NCBI GenBank assembly: GCA_049600855.1
Contig: JBMYQA010000262.1
Span: forward strand, 1-8,940
Source: JBMYQA01 sp049600855
GTDB taxonomy: Bacteria > Bacteroidota > Bacteroidia > Cytophagales > Flammeovirgaceae
Reading direction: 5' to 3'
Length of the DNA: 8,940 bases
Below the pieces are notes generated by a model. That model saw only the letters and a list, made by a program, of their open reading frames with translations, was not told the origin of the DNA and searched no databases. Numbering within the stretch: position 1 is the stretch's first letter; the number at the start of each line of letters is the position of its first letter. Shown one piece after another: positions 1-6,737 of this stretch. The position numbers and the translations under genes are program-made.

Positions 1-10
1 TCATAAACCA

Positions 11-41
11 TTTGTGATAAATACTAATATTCATACTTTTT
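11..41 (+). promoter_or_regulatory. Candidate Bacteroidota-type promoter for the LuxR-type regulator
   Basis: A TTTG at 11-14 is followed after exactly 19 bases by TACTTTTT at 34-41. This matches the Bacteroidota sigma-70 consensus TTTG, 19-21 bp, TAnnTTTG at all but the last base of the -7 element. Transcription would start near base 48 and leave a leader of roughly 105 nt before the ATG at 155. The call is by eye; such AT-rich matches also arise by chance. Confidence 0.35.
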
Positions 42-90
42 TTAGGTGAATTTTATGACTAATTGCAAAACAGCCTCAGCCTCTAAGAGT

Positions 91-116
91 TGAATCGTTT
101 AATAAATCGTTTCAAC
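91..116 (+). repeat. Short direct repeat in the leader of the LuxR-type regulator
   Basis: The octamer AATCGTTT occurs at 93-100 and again at 105-112, a 12-bp offset, about one helical turn. The flanking hexamers GTTGAA (89-94) and TTCAAC (111-116) are inverted complements separated by 16 bases. The element lies between the candidate promoter and the start codon, where an operator could sit. No function is shown by the sequence. Confidence 0.3.
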
Positions 117-154
117 AATCCTGTAGGATTTGTAAAAACTTATAGTTTCGTAAT

Positions 155-1213
155 ATGACCATGAAATTAGGCCTCAGTGCTGCGCTATTGCTCTACTCTA
201 CCTTTGCTTTTTGTCACTATCAAATCAGCGGCTACATTCATTCGGGTGGAGAACGTAAAATCATTTTTCTGAGTTTGCTCAAACATCACGAATCTGCTAC
301 CATATATCCCGCTCAAGTAATTAGTAAGGTTACAACAGATCGCTCAGGTTTTTTTCGGTTTACAGGAGATGAGCTACCCGAAAAAAATAAATTTTACCGC
401 ATTCACACGAATTTCCATGAAGGTAGTTCTGGCTTGGAAATATATACTGATGGCAAAAAAAGAAACTACCATAATTTTATTTTTTCAAATAACGACACCT
501 TGTTTTTTCCATCCAATGAATCCGTTTGGTTTAGCTCGGCTAAAAACACGAATGCTGCGCATGTAGCGTATGAAAACCTGCTCTCATTTATCGCTGATCG
601 GCAAAAGGAAATCAACAATATTACTAATGCCGAAATTTTGATGACTGCAAAAAGGAAATCCTTTGAAAAACTAAAATCCTATGTAACAGATTCTATCCAA
701 TCTCCTCTTGTCAAGTTATTGGCATTCCGTTATTTGAATATAGAAGCAGCAAGAATACAAAATGATTTTAAAGAAGATCCTGAGTTTTACTATGACATTA
801 AAGATGCATTGAATAGTGATTATAATGGTAAATCATACTACCTCGAATTTGAACAAGAGTTTTACAAATTATCTTATCACTCGCTATACGCCCAACTCAA
901 TACGGCGAAAAGAATCAACTTTTATCTGTTATTAGCCGTAGGTATTTTGATGATTTTGCTGATTTTGTCACTATTCAAAATTTACGCTAAAAACAGTAGT
1001 AAACGCATCGAAAACCAGTTGTTAAATCTTACCGCTCAGGAAAAAAAAGTAGCAGTGCTCATTTTAAAAGGGGAGACGAATAAATCAATTGCATCAACAC
1101 TTTTTATTTCGTTGAGTACGGTCAAATCGCATGTGAATAGCCTGTATGCAAAGTTAAACGTGACGAATAGACAGGAATTTAAAGACAAATACCAAAATCA
1201 ACCCTGGGACTAG
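155..1213 (+). CDS. Membrane-anchored LuxR-type (GerE fold) transcriptional regulator with N-terminal extracytoplasmic domain
   Basis: Predicted one-component sensor-regulator of 352 aa. Residues 3-20 form a signal-peptide-like hydrophobic start (MKLGLSAALLLYSTFAFC). Residues about 22-125 are beta-rich, and the TDRSGFFRF stretch at 61-69 resembles carboxypeptidase-regulatory-like or DUF4369-type sandwich domains. Residues about 135-250 look helical. A single transmembrane helix spans about 254-277. The C-terminus (291-346) is a LuxR/GerE helix-turn-helix: LTAQEKKVAVLILKGETNKSIA, then FISLSTVKSHVNSLYAKL, with the usual recognition-helix core TVKSHV. There is no receiver domain or TPR array. 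I infer that the N-terminal half senses something in the periplasm while the HTH stays in the cytoplasm. The ligand is unknown. The start at 155 has a second ATG at 161 that gives an equally good signal peptide. The gene lies 68 bp upstream of a secreted peptidase on the same strand. Family and topology are fairly certain; the N-terminal domain name is not. Confidence 0.85.
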   Translation: MTMKLGLSAALLLYSTFAFCHYQISGYIHSGGERKIIFLSLLKHHESATIYPAQVISKVTTDRSGFFRFTGDELPEKNKFYRIHTNFHEGSSGLEIYTDGKKRNYHNFIFSNNDTLFFPSNESVWFSSAKNTNAAHVAYENLLSFIADRQKEINNITNAEILMTAKRKSFEKLKSYVTDSIQSPLVKLLAFRYLNIEAARIQNDFKEDPEFYYDIKDALNSDYNGKSYYLEFEQEFYKLSYHSLYAQLNTAKRINFYLLLAVGILMILLILSLFKIYAKNSSKRIENQLLNLTAQEKKVAVLILKGETNKSIASTLFISLSTVKSHVNSLYAKLNVTNRQEFKDKYQNQPWD

Positions 1214-1281
1214 TACCAAATTCACACCTTTATTTCAAAAAGATTTTTGCGGACTTCATGATCTTCACACAAAAAATTATC

Positions 1282-2964
1282 ATGAAGAACAACCTTTTAT
1301 ATGCTACGCTTTTATTGCTCAGCTTTTGGATGTCCACTACTGTTTCATTTGGTCAACATCAAATGGAGCCAATAGCTAAAAGTGATGCTTTAACCAACTT
1401 TGAGTACATCATCCGCCCCTACTCAATTGCGGACAGGGTCAACCTCGATATCACTGCAATTTTTGTGGGCAGCTCAACTGGGAAAACGGACATATTCCTG
1501 CCTCGAGATCGGTATGGAACGAAAAATATTTATACTGCCGTTTCAGCTTTTAACGTGAAAAATGGAGTATCCTTGGCGGTATTTGAAAAACCGTATGTAA
1601 GAAGCATACGGCATAAACCCAATGCGAAACTCGAAATCAACTACACCTTATCCATTGATCCAGAACTGACAAAAACATCTTCGTTTAGCCCAGTGATAGA
1701 GCCCGAAATTTTTCATTTCTTTTGGCCACAATGGACGCTTCGACTTCCAAACGATTCGTTGAGGCATAGTTATTCCATCGAATTTAAAGACTTGCCAGAT
1801 TCTTGGGTAGCCAGTTCCAACCTCCCTAAAAATCAAGAAGGAAAGTACGTGTTTCATGCTACTCAAGAGAATTTCAAACCATTAATTCTGGGAGGCAACT
1901 ACGATCACTATACCATTGAAATTGACCAAAAACCGGTAGAGGTTATGATTAGTTACCACTTTAGAGGTCAAAACCTACTGGAAAACGTAAAAAAGCTGCT
2001 GACCTTTCAAAGACGATTTTTCGATTTCCAATCGAATAATCAGTATTTAGTTTCAGTCACGAAGCGTGATGGCATTTTAGGAGGAACAGCGATCCAAGAT
2101 GCATTTGTAGCTTTAATCAGGAAAGGTGCTGATAAAAAAGACATACTCAATCTGTTAGCCCACGAAACCTTCCATAATTGGGTGCCCCTCATGGCAGACA
2201 TCTATGTTGACCCTAATGAGTTAGGCTCAGAATTTAAGTCGGAGTTTTTTAACGAAGGATTTGCAGATTATATCCCTAAAGTTATCCTATTGGATGAAGG
2301 CTTGATTTCTAAAGCGGAGGTGATTGAGTTGTTGAATAAGACCTTACTTTCCTATGCTAAAAGTCCTGTCAACACCATTTCATACGCGGGAATGCAAGAA
2401 GTAATCCGCAACTATGAATACAATTATAAATATGAGAAAATATCCTATTACAGAGGTGATTTAATTGCTTTTAAGTGGGACAATATCATTCGGAAATCGA
2501 CAAAGAACAAGAAAAACATCCTGCATTTTATTCATGAGGTCATTGAGAAAGCCTTGGAGTCTGACGGTAAACTGACATTTGATGCCTTTTTTAAAATTGC
2601 CAATCAGTATGGAATCAAGGCGCAAAAAGACTGGCAAAACCACATCATAGATGGAAAGAAAATTAAAATTCAAAAGCTAGGATGGTTATCGGATAATTAC
2701 CAGCTTATAACCTTAACAGAACCTTTTTATGAGCCTGGTTTTAAGGTGAATCAGTCCAAAAGGGAAGGAAAAATTGACGGAGTGGTGAGGGGTAGTAACG
2801 CATTTAACGCAGGCTTGAGAAATGGTATGAAAATCGTTGAGTTAAATGTTTCCAAAGAGAAGAGCAAGGAAATGGAGCTATTAGTTGAGATCGATAAAAC
2901 GCAGAAACTGATCAAGTATTTCCCATCAAAAGAGGTAACCTATCAAAAAGTAATCTCAAAATGA
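1282..2964 (+). CDS. Secreted M61-like metallopeptidase (glycyl aminopeptidase family) with C-terminal PDZ-like segment
   Basis: Probable periplasmic or secreted zinc peptidase, 560 aa from this start. The start at 1282 gives a typical signal peptide (MKNNLLYATLLLLSFWM..., cleavage near SFG|Q at 24/25). An in-frame ATG at 1258 would add eight residues. The N-terminal half is beta-rich as in M61 enzymes. The zinc motif HETFH is at 294-298, and the third ligand is probably E325 in NEGFADY, a spacing close to M61 and longer than in M1. YYRGDLIAF (389-397) followed by DNIIR matches the family's conserved YxKG...IR region. A short PDZ-like segment lies at about 482-547 (EPGFKVNQ...GVVRGSNAFNAGLRNGMKI). 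The position equivalent to the M61 GGLEH motif reads GGTAI (267-271), so the glutamate expected there is absent, and cleavage specificity may differ from true aminopeptidases. No lipobox is seen. The gene ends 52 bp before a strong terminator and may share a transcript with the upstream regulator. Confidence 0.85.
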   Translation: MKNNLLYATLLLLSFWMSTTVSFGQHQMEPIAKSDALTNFEYIIRPYSIADRVNLDITAIFVGSSTGKTDIFLPRDRYGTKNIYTAVSAFNVKNGVSLAVFEKPYVRSIRHKPNAKLEINYTLSIDPELTKTSSFSPVIEPEIFHFFWPQWTLRLPNDSLRHSYSIEFKDLPDSWVASSNLPKNQEGKYVFHATQENFKPLILGGNYDHYTIEIDQKPVEVMISYHFRGQNLLENVKKLLTFQRRFFDFQSNNQYLVSVTKRDGILGGTAIQDAFVALIRKGADKKDILNLLAHETFHNWVPLMADIYVDPNELGSEFKSEFFNEGFADYIPKVILLDEGLISKAEVIELLNKTLLSYAKSPVNTISYAGMQEVIRNYEYNYKYEKISYYRGDLIAFKWDNIIRKSTKNKKNILHFIHEVIEKALESDGKLTFDAFFKIANQYGIKAQKDWQNHIIDGKKIKIQKLGWLSDNYQLITLTEPFYEPGFKVNQSKREGKIDGVVRGSNAFNAGLRNGMKIVELNVSKEKSKEMELLVEIDKTQKLIKYFPSKEVTYQKVISK

Positions 2965-3016
2965 GTGGGTGACGATATGAATACACTGTAAGACATTTCT
3001 ATGGGTCATGTCAGTT

Positions 3017-3047
3017 TGGGCTTGCCGGTTGGTAAGCCCATTTTTTT
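3017..3047 (+). terminator. Intrinsic (rho-independent) terminator after the M61-like peptidase gene
   Basis: TGGGCTTGCC (3017-3026), loop GGTT (3027-3030), then GGTAAGCCCA (3031-3040) form a 10-bp stem with one G-U pair. Seven T residues follow at 3041-3047. Because the T tract is on the plus strand only, it terminates the regulator/peptidase transcript. It lies 28 bp from the stop codon of the opposing radical SAM gene and lacks a matching T tract for that direction. Confidence 0.9.
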
Positions 3048-3074
3048 ACACTCAAAGGGCCCAACTAGCATCAA

Positions 3075-4487
3075 TTAAGCAGGTGATTCATTTCGTTTTC
3101 GAACATACCACATTTTCCCTTTTGCCCATAGAGCCTTCAATTTCAGCTTTGCTGCTGGGTAGGAATACTGCTTATTGGCTACCTTCAGTTTATGGTAGTT
3201 TACCTCATGATTTACCCACTTTAGTGCATGTTCGTAATAGTGGCGAGGATAAGTGCGTTGAAAGTCAATATCGCGATCTGTACTGGTTTCCCAAGCCAAA
3301 TTTGTTGTTTGTATTGCCTCTACTTCCTGATACAATTCTGTACCTTTAATCGGATACGCTACGGTAATCGTAAATAAGTCAGGATTAGCTGTTTTTAGGT
3401 GATGAACCGTTTCCTCAATGTCCTGTTCAGTTTCGCCAGGATAACCCAACATGATAAACGTACCTGCTTGAATACCTTTCTGTTGAGAGAGCTGAATCAT
3501 TTCACGCACTTGATGCACATCCACCCGTCTATCCATTAAATCAATGACTTTTTGCGAACCACTTTCTGCCCCAATCCATACCCGAAAACAGCCCGATACT
3601 TTCAGTAGCTGAACCACCTCTTCATTCATCCGATCGGCGCGGGTGATGCATTCATAGGGAATGATCGCGTCTTGCTTGATCACTTCTTCCTTGAATTCCC
3701 GTAACCAATTATGACTCACTGTAAATACATCATCTACAAACCAGACCGTATCTGGCGCATACTCATTTTTTAAGTAAGCCAGCTCTTCGGCAACCAATTG
3801 GGGAGAACGCCTGCGATAACTCAAACCATAAACCGCCCGACTGCACCATTTGCAGGTATAGGGGCAGCCTCGCATCGTACTTACGGATGCCGCACTTTGC
3901 CCATGATGTGATTTCCAAACTTCAAAATAACGTTTGAGCTCAATCTTCTTTCGGTTGGGAAATGGTAAGGTGTTAATTGATTTGATTTTTGTACGTTCGG
4001 GGGTAAACACTACTTGATCAGCATCATCTAAATAGGCTAAACCTTGAATGCTGGAAATATCAGCTTCTTCTTTTTCCAATTCTTGGATTAACGCCAAACT
4101 AGTTTGCTCTCCTTCCCCAATCACCACAAAATCAGCTCCATGACGCAATAAACTTTCAGCATTGTAACGTCCATCAGGCCCACCAATAAATAGCTTTGTG
4201 TGACTTAAAGTCTCTTCTTGTTTTACAAAAGTGATGATATCCAATACATTGAGCTTCGTCATTAAGTTGATATACATCCCAATATAGCGTGGACGCTTTT
4301 TCAACAAGTAATCAAACAGCTTTTTTTTAGTTTGGAAAGTGGTATCAAACACCTCATTTGCTATGTCGTGCTGTTCTAAATAGGCAGATACATACAAAAT
4401 ACCCAAAGGAGGATAAGGACGCATAATTTGCTGTTCCCGTTCATCTTCAGCAATAAAATACCCATGTGTTAATACTACCTCTGCCAT
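3075..4487 (-). CDS. Radical SAM protein with N-terminal cobalamin-binding-type domain (BchE-like superfamily)
   Basis: Predicted cytoplasmic [4Fe-4S] enzyme of 470 aa; substrate unknown. Residues 1-130 resemble the B12-binding domain that precedes many radical SAM cores: YPPLGILYVSAYLE at 25-38, then GGPDGRYNAESLL and GADFVVIGEGE (117-127). The cobalamin-ligating DxHxxG motif is not present, as in many BchE-like members. The radical SAM core spans about 198-400. The cluster ligands are C208, C212 and C215 in RGCPYTCKWCSRA (CX3CX2C). GAESGSQ (306-312) and GYPGETEQD (348-356) are later core motifs of this superfamily. A basic tail (about 430-466) follows the barrel. The gene is divergent from the TerC-family gene and faces the peptidase gene's terminator; no neighbour indicates a pathway. 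Superfamily assignment is secure. Methyltransferase, cyclase or other chemistry cannot be decided from sequence. Confidence 0.88.
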   Translation of the reverse strand: MAEVVLTHGYFIAEDEREQQIMRPYPPLGILYVSAYLEQHDIANEVFDTTFQTKKKLFDYLLKKRPRYIGMYINLMTKLNVLDIITFVKQEETLSHTKLFIGGPDGRYNAESLLRHGADFVVIGEGEQTSLALIQELEKEEADISSIQGLAYLDDADQVVFTPERTKIKSINTLPFPNRKKIELKRYFEVWKSHHGQSAASVSTMRGCPYTCKWCSRAVYGLSYRRRSPQLVAEELAYLKNEYAPDTVWFVDDVFTVSHNWLREFKEEVIKQDAIIPYECITRADRMNEEVVQLLKVSGCFRVWIGAESGSQKVIDLMDRRVDVHQVREMIQLSQQKGIQAGTFIMLGYPGETEQDIEETVHHLKTANPDLFTITVAYPIKGTELYQEVEAIQTTNLAWETSTDRDIDFQRTYPRHYYEHALKWVNHEVNYHKLKVANKQYSYPAAKLKLKALWAKGKMWYVRKRNESPA

Positions 4488-4654
4488 AATTAGTTTGAAT
4501 TACCTGAGAAGATAACGTTTCCTAATCTACTGTACAAACTGTTCTTTCAATTGGTTGTTTATGCGTTAAGTTTAAATTTATTCAGCACGGATATTTTGGA
4601 AAGCACGCATGAATTTGCAGATTTGCGATCATTTTTAACTGACAACCCACATTC
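4488..4654. promoter_or_regulatory. Divergent intergenic region between the radical SAM and TerC-family genes
   Basis: This 167-bp AT-rich gap must hold promoters for both flanking genes. On the plus strand a good candidate for the TerC-family gene is TTTG at 4595-4598, a 19-bp spacer, and CAGATTTG at 4618-4625 (one mismatch to TAnnTTTG), predicting a start near 4632 and a short leader. No comparably good minus-strand match was found; TAAATTTA, read on the minus strand around 4575, lacks a proper -33 partner. No yybP-ykoY manganese riboswitch, known upstream of some TerC-family genes, could be recognised; the predicted leader is too short for one. Confidence 0.45.
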
Positions 4655-5380
4655 ATGGAAGTACTGTTTTCTACCGAAGGACTCATTAGTTTGCTCACTT
4701 TAGCTGCGCTAGAAATTATTTTGGGCATTGATAATGTCATTTTCATTTCAATTATCACGGAAAAGCTTCCTGAACATCAAGAAAAGAAAGGGCGCGTATT
4801 AGGCTTAATGATTGCGCTAGGCGTGCGTGTTTTATTACTACTTGGCTTAACTACACTATTAGAATATGGCTTAAAACCATTGTTTACCTTATTTGAACAA
4901 GAAATTAGTATTCGCGATTTGATTTTGATTTTAGGAGGATTGTTTTTACTCGGTAAAAGTACTGCGGAAATTCATTCCAGTGTAGAAAGCGGTGAATTGG
5001 AAGATCAAGAAAGTAAATCCATTTCATTACCTCGTGCCATTGTTCAAATTGTGTTGATTGATATCGTATTCTCTTTCGACTCCATCTTAACCGCAGTAGG
5101 CTTAGTAGAACATGTACTCATTATGGTTGTTGCGGTAGTCATCTCGATGGTGGTTATGATTGCTTTTTCAGGAATTATCAGTGATTTTATTGAGAAACAT
5201 CCGACTTTCAAGATGTTGGCGCTTGCCTTTTTAGTGCTTGTTGGTTTCCTTTTAATGCTAGAAGGGCTCGACCAACATGTTCCAAAAGGATATGTCTACT
5301 TTGCCATTGCCTTCTCATTTGCTGTCGAATTATTGAACATGCGGGTGAGGAAGAAGAAAAAAGTAATACAAACCAAGTAA
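4655..5380 (+). CDS. TerC-family integral membrane protein (YgdQ/YoaE-like, putative metal-ion exporter)
   Basis: Inner-membrane protein of 241 aa, a usual length for the short TerC-family members. It has about seven hydrophobic helices (about 8-35, 47-70, 87-104, 127-149, 152-178, 186-203 and 212-228). The two family signatures are present: ALEIILGIDNVIFI (18-31) and the internal-repeat counterpart LIDIVFSFDSILTAVG (134-149). Their acidic residues (E20, D26, D136, D142) lie inside membrane segments, as expected for ion coordination. Family knowledge: E. coli Alx and related TerC proteins act in manganese export, while the original TerC belongs to tellurite-resistance clusters. No other ter genes are near, so tellurite resistance is not supported and metal handling is the better inference. 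A loop at about 105-126 is acidic; the C-terminus is basic (RVRKKKK), consistent with a cytoplasmic end. The stop codon is 3 bp from the stop of the converging cyclase gene. Confidence 0.92.
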   Translation: MEVLFSTEGLISLLTLAALEIILGIDNVIFISIITEKLPEHQEKKGRVLGLMIALGVRVLLLLGLTTLLEYGLKPLFTLFEQEISIRDLILILGGLFLLGKSTAEIHSSVESGELEDQESKSISLPRAIVQIVLIDIVFSFDSILTAVGLVEHVLIMVVAVVISMVVMIAFSGIISDFIEKHPTFKMLALAFLVLVGFLLMLEGLDQHVPKGYVYFAIAFSFAVELLNMRVRKKKKVIQTK

Positions 5381-5383
5381 TCG

Positions 5384-6673
5384 TTATTCTTTAAATCGAT
5401 AAATCCCAATCTCTTTGGCTTGTCCTTTCAGGTGAACGTCTTCTAAAAACTCAAAATTGGGTTGAAGGCCATTAATGTGCTCATAAGCGGCTTGCGAAAT
5501 GAGTAATTGGGTATTGTATTGTTTATTGAGTTGCTCAATGCGGGCTGCTGTAATTACGGTTGTTCCGGTAATGGAGTATTGTTGACGGATTTTATTTCCA
5601 ATATTTCCCGCCACTACATTGCCCGTATGTAAGCCTATTCCAATCCGCGTTGCAGGAATCTTTCCTTCATTCACCAGCTCTTGGATTTTCTCAACCATGG
5701 CAATTGCTGCTTTAGCAGCTTCTTCGCAATGGTTTTTAGAACTTATAGGTGCGCCAAAGGTAGACATAAAGCCATCACCCATAATTTGATTGATAATGCC
5801 ATCGTGCTGATGAATAATTTCGATAATGGGACTAAAAATGGCATTCTGGAAGGCAATAATTTCCTCAGGGCTGCGCTTTTCGGCAAAAGGCGTAAAATTG
5901 CGAATATCCATAAACATGATAGTCACCTCTAACTTACGACTTTCAAACTGTAGACTTTTATGTTCTAACAATTCATCCATTACTGCTTTGGAAACCTGTT
6001 GCCCAAAAAGCATTTTCACATCGTTCCGCTCTTGTTCTGCAGCCGCAGCACTCTTGATCTTCCGATGAATTTCACGAGCAACAAATCCTGCAATCACCCC
6101 ACTGATTAATAAGACCACACTTTTCTCTATATGATACGCATGAAGCGAAGAAAGAGAACGGGCATGTTCTGTCAAATGATTTTTTAGCACCCATGAACTA
6201 ATTGCCAAATACTCCAAAAACGCAACTGCGCCTGTAAATATTGACAGATAAAAATCGAGTCGTAGCGGAGATAAAATCAAGAAAAAGAAATAAAACAAAA
6301 AAGCGGGCGAATCAAGAAAGGTATGGGTATTTTCACTAATGGCTGTAAATAAAATAACAGTGCTTGGAAAGGTAATTTCTACAAACGTCCCTAAATAGCG
6401 AATTTTACGTGGGAAATTTTGCTTCTTTTTCGCCAGTTTACGAATCTGCAACAACACATAGAGTTCAAATAAAAAAAGGATCAAAGAACTCTCCAATAAC
6501 ATCCAAGCGGTATTTGGATTGCTAAATATTTTTGACAGTTCTGTAGGAAATACAATGAACATGAACAAAGCGGACAGCATTCCAATCCCTACTATATAAA
6601 GCAGGGTTTTTATCCGAATGGTTTCGCTTTTGATCAATTCCTGATCTAGTCGATTATTAAAATCATTCGCCAT
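5384..6673 (-). CDS. Six-TM class III adenylate/guanylate cyclase-like protein with active-site substitutions
   Basis: Membrane-bound nucleotide cyclase homologue of 429 aa. Six hydrophobic helices lie at about 22-43, 55-76, 93-112, 121-137, 140-163 and 183-200. A charged linker (200-235) containing LFGQQVSKAVMDELL follows, resembling the transducer element before cyclase domains. The catalytic domain spans about 245-429. The metal-binding aspartates are kept: D256 in MFMDIRNFT and D300 in IMGDGFMSTFGAP. RIGIGLHTGNVVAGNIGN (343-360) is also typical. Compared with mammalian class III enzymes, the purine-specifying Lys is Q296, the second specificity Asp is S367, the transition-state Asn is I374, and the catalytic Arg is kept as R378. 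Activity and product (cAMP, cGMP or none) are therefore uncertain, though similar variants may be a normal bacterial subgroup. An identifiable sensor domain is absent; the six-TM bundle may sense a membrane signal. It appears to be a single-gene unit. Confidence 0.88.
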   Translation of the reverse strand: MANDFNNRLDQELIKSETIRIKTLLYIVGIGMLSALFMFIVFPTELSKIFSNPNTAWMLLESSLILFLFELYVLLQIRKLAKKKQNFPRKIRYLGTFVEITFPSTVILFTAISENTHTFLDSPAFLFYFFFLILSPLRLDFYLSIFTGAVAFLEYLAISSWVLKNHLTEHARSLSSLHAYHIEKSVVLLISGVIAGFVAREIHRKIKSAAAAEQERNDVKMLFGQQVSKAVMDELLEHKSLQFESRKLEVTIMFMDIRNFTPFAEKRSPEEIIAFQNAIFSPIIEIIHQHDGIINQIMGDGFMSTFGAPISSKNHCEEAAKAAIAMVEKIQELVNEGKIPATRIGIGLHTGNVVAGNIGNKIRQQYSITGTTVITAARIEQLNKQYNTQLLISQAAYEHINGLQPNFEFLEDVHLKGQAKEIGIYRFKE

Positions 6674-6737
6674 GTTGATAACATCAGGATACGACTCACA
6701 TTTTACTCCCTTAAATTACAAATCCTATGGTTAGATT
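6674..6737 (-). promoter_or_regulatory. Upstream region of the cyclase gene
   Basis: This 64-bp gap separates the CoA-transferase stop from the cyclase start, both on the minus strand. Read on the minus strand, a TTG overlapping the CoA-transferase stop is followed after 20 bases by TAATTTAA, a weak Bacteroidota promoter match. The gap also holds TAGGATTTGTAA (6716-6727, minus strand), identical to a 12-mer upstream of the first gene. No convincing terminator for the CoA-transferase operon is visible; a 5-bp AAATC/GATTT stem has no T tract. Confidence 0.25.

Noticed and set aside
1236..1249. CAAAAA/TTTTTG inverted repeat between the regulator and the peptidase as a terminator
   Set aside because: The stem is only A-T apart from one closing pair, the loop is two bases and no separate T tract follows, so it would not terminate transcription.
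3008..3349. Plus-strand open frame of 113 codons after the terminator
   Set aside because: It lies almost wholly antisense to the well-supported radical SAM gene, begins ahead of the terminator stem and has no recognisable protein features.
4655..5380. Tellurite-resistance function for the TerC-family gene
   Set aside because: No terA, terB, terD, terE or terZ-like genes are nearby; stand-alone TerC-family proteins are better explained as metal-ion transporters.
5681..6068. Two overlapping plus-strand open frames inside the cyclase gene
   Set aside because: They are antisense to conserved cyclase-domain codons and show no protein-like features of their own.
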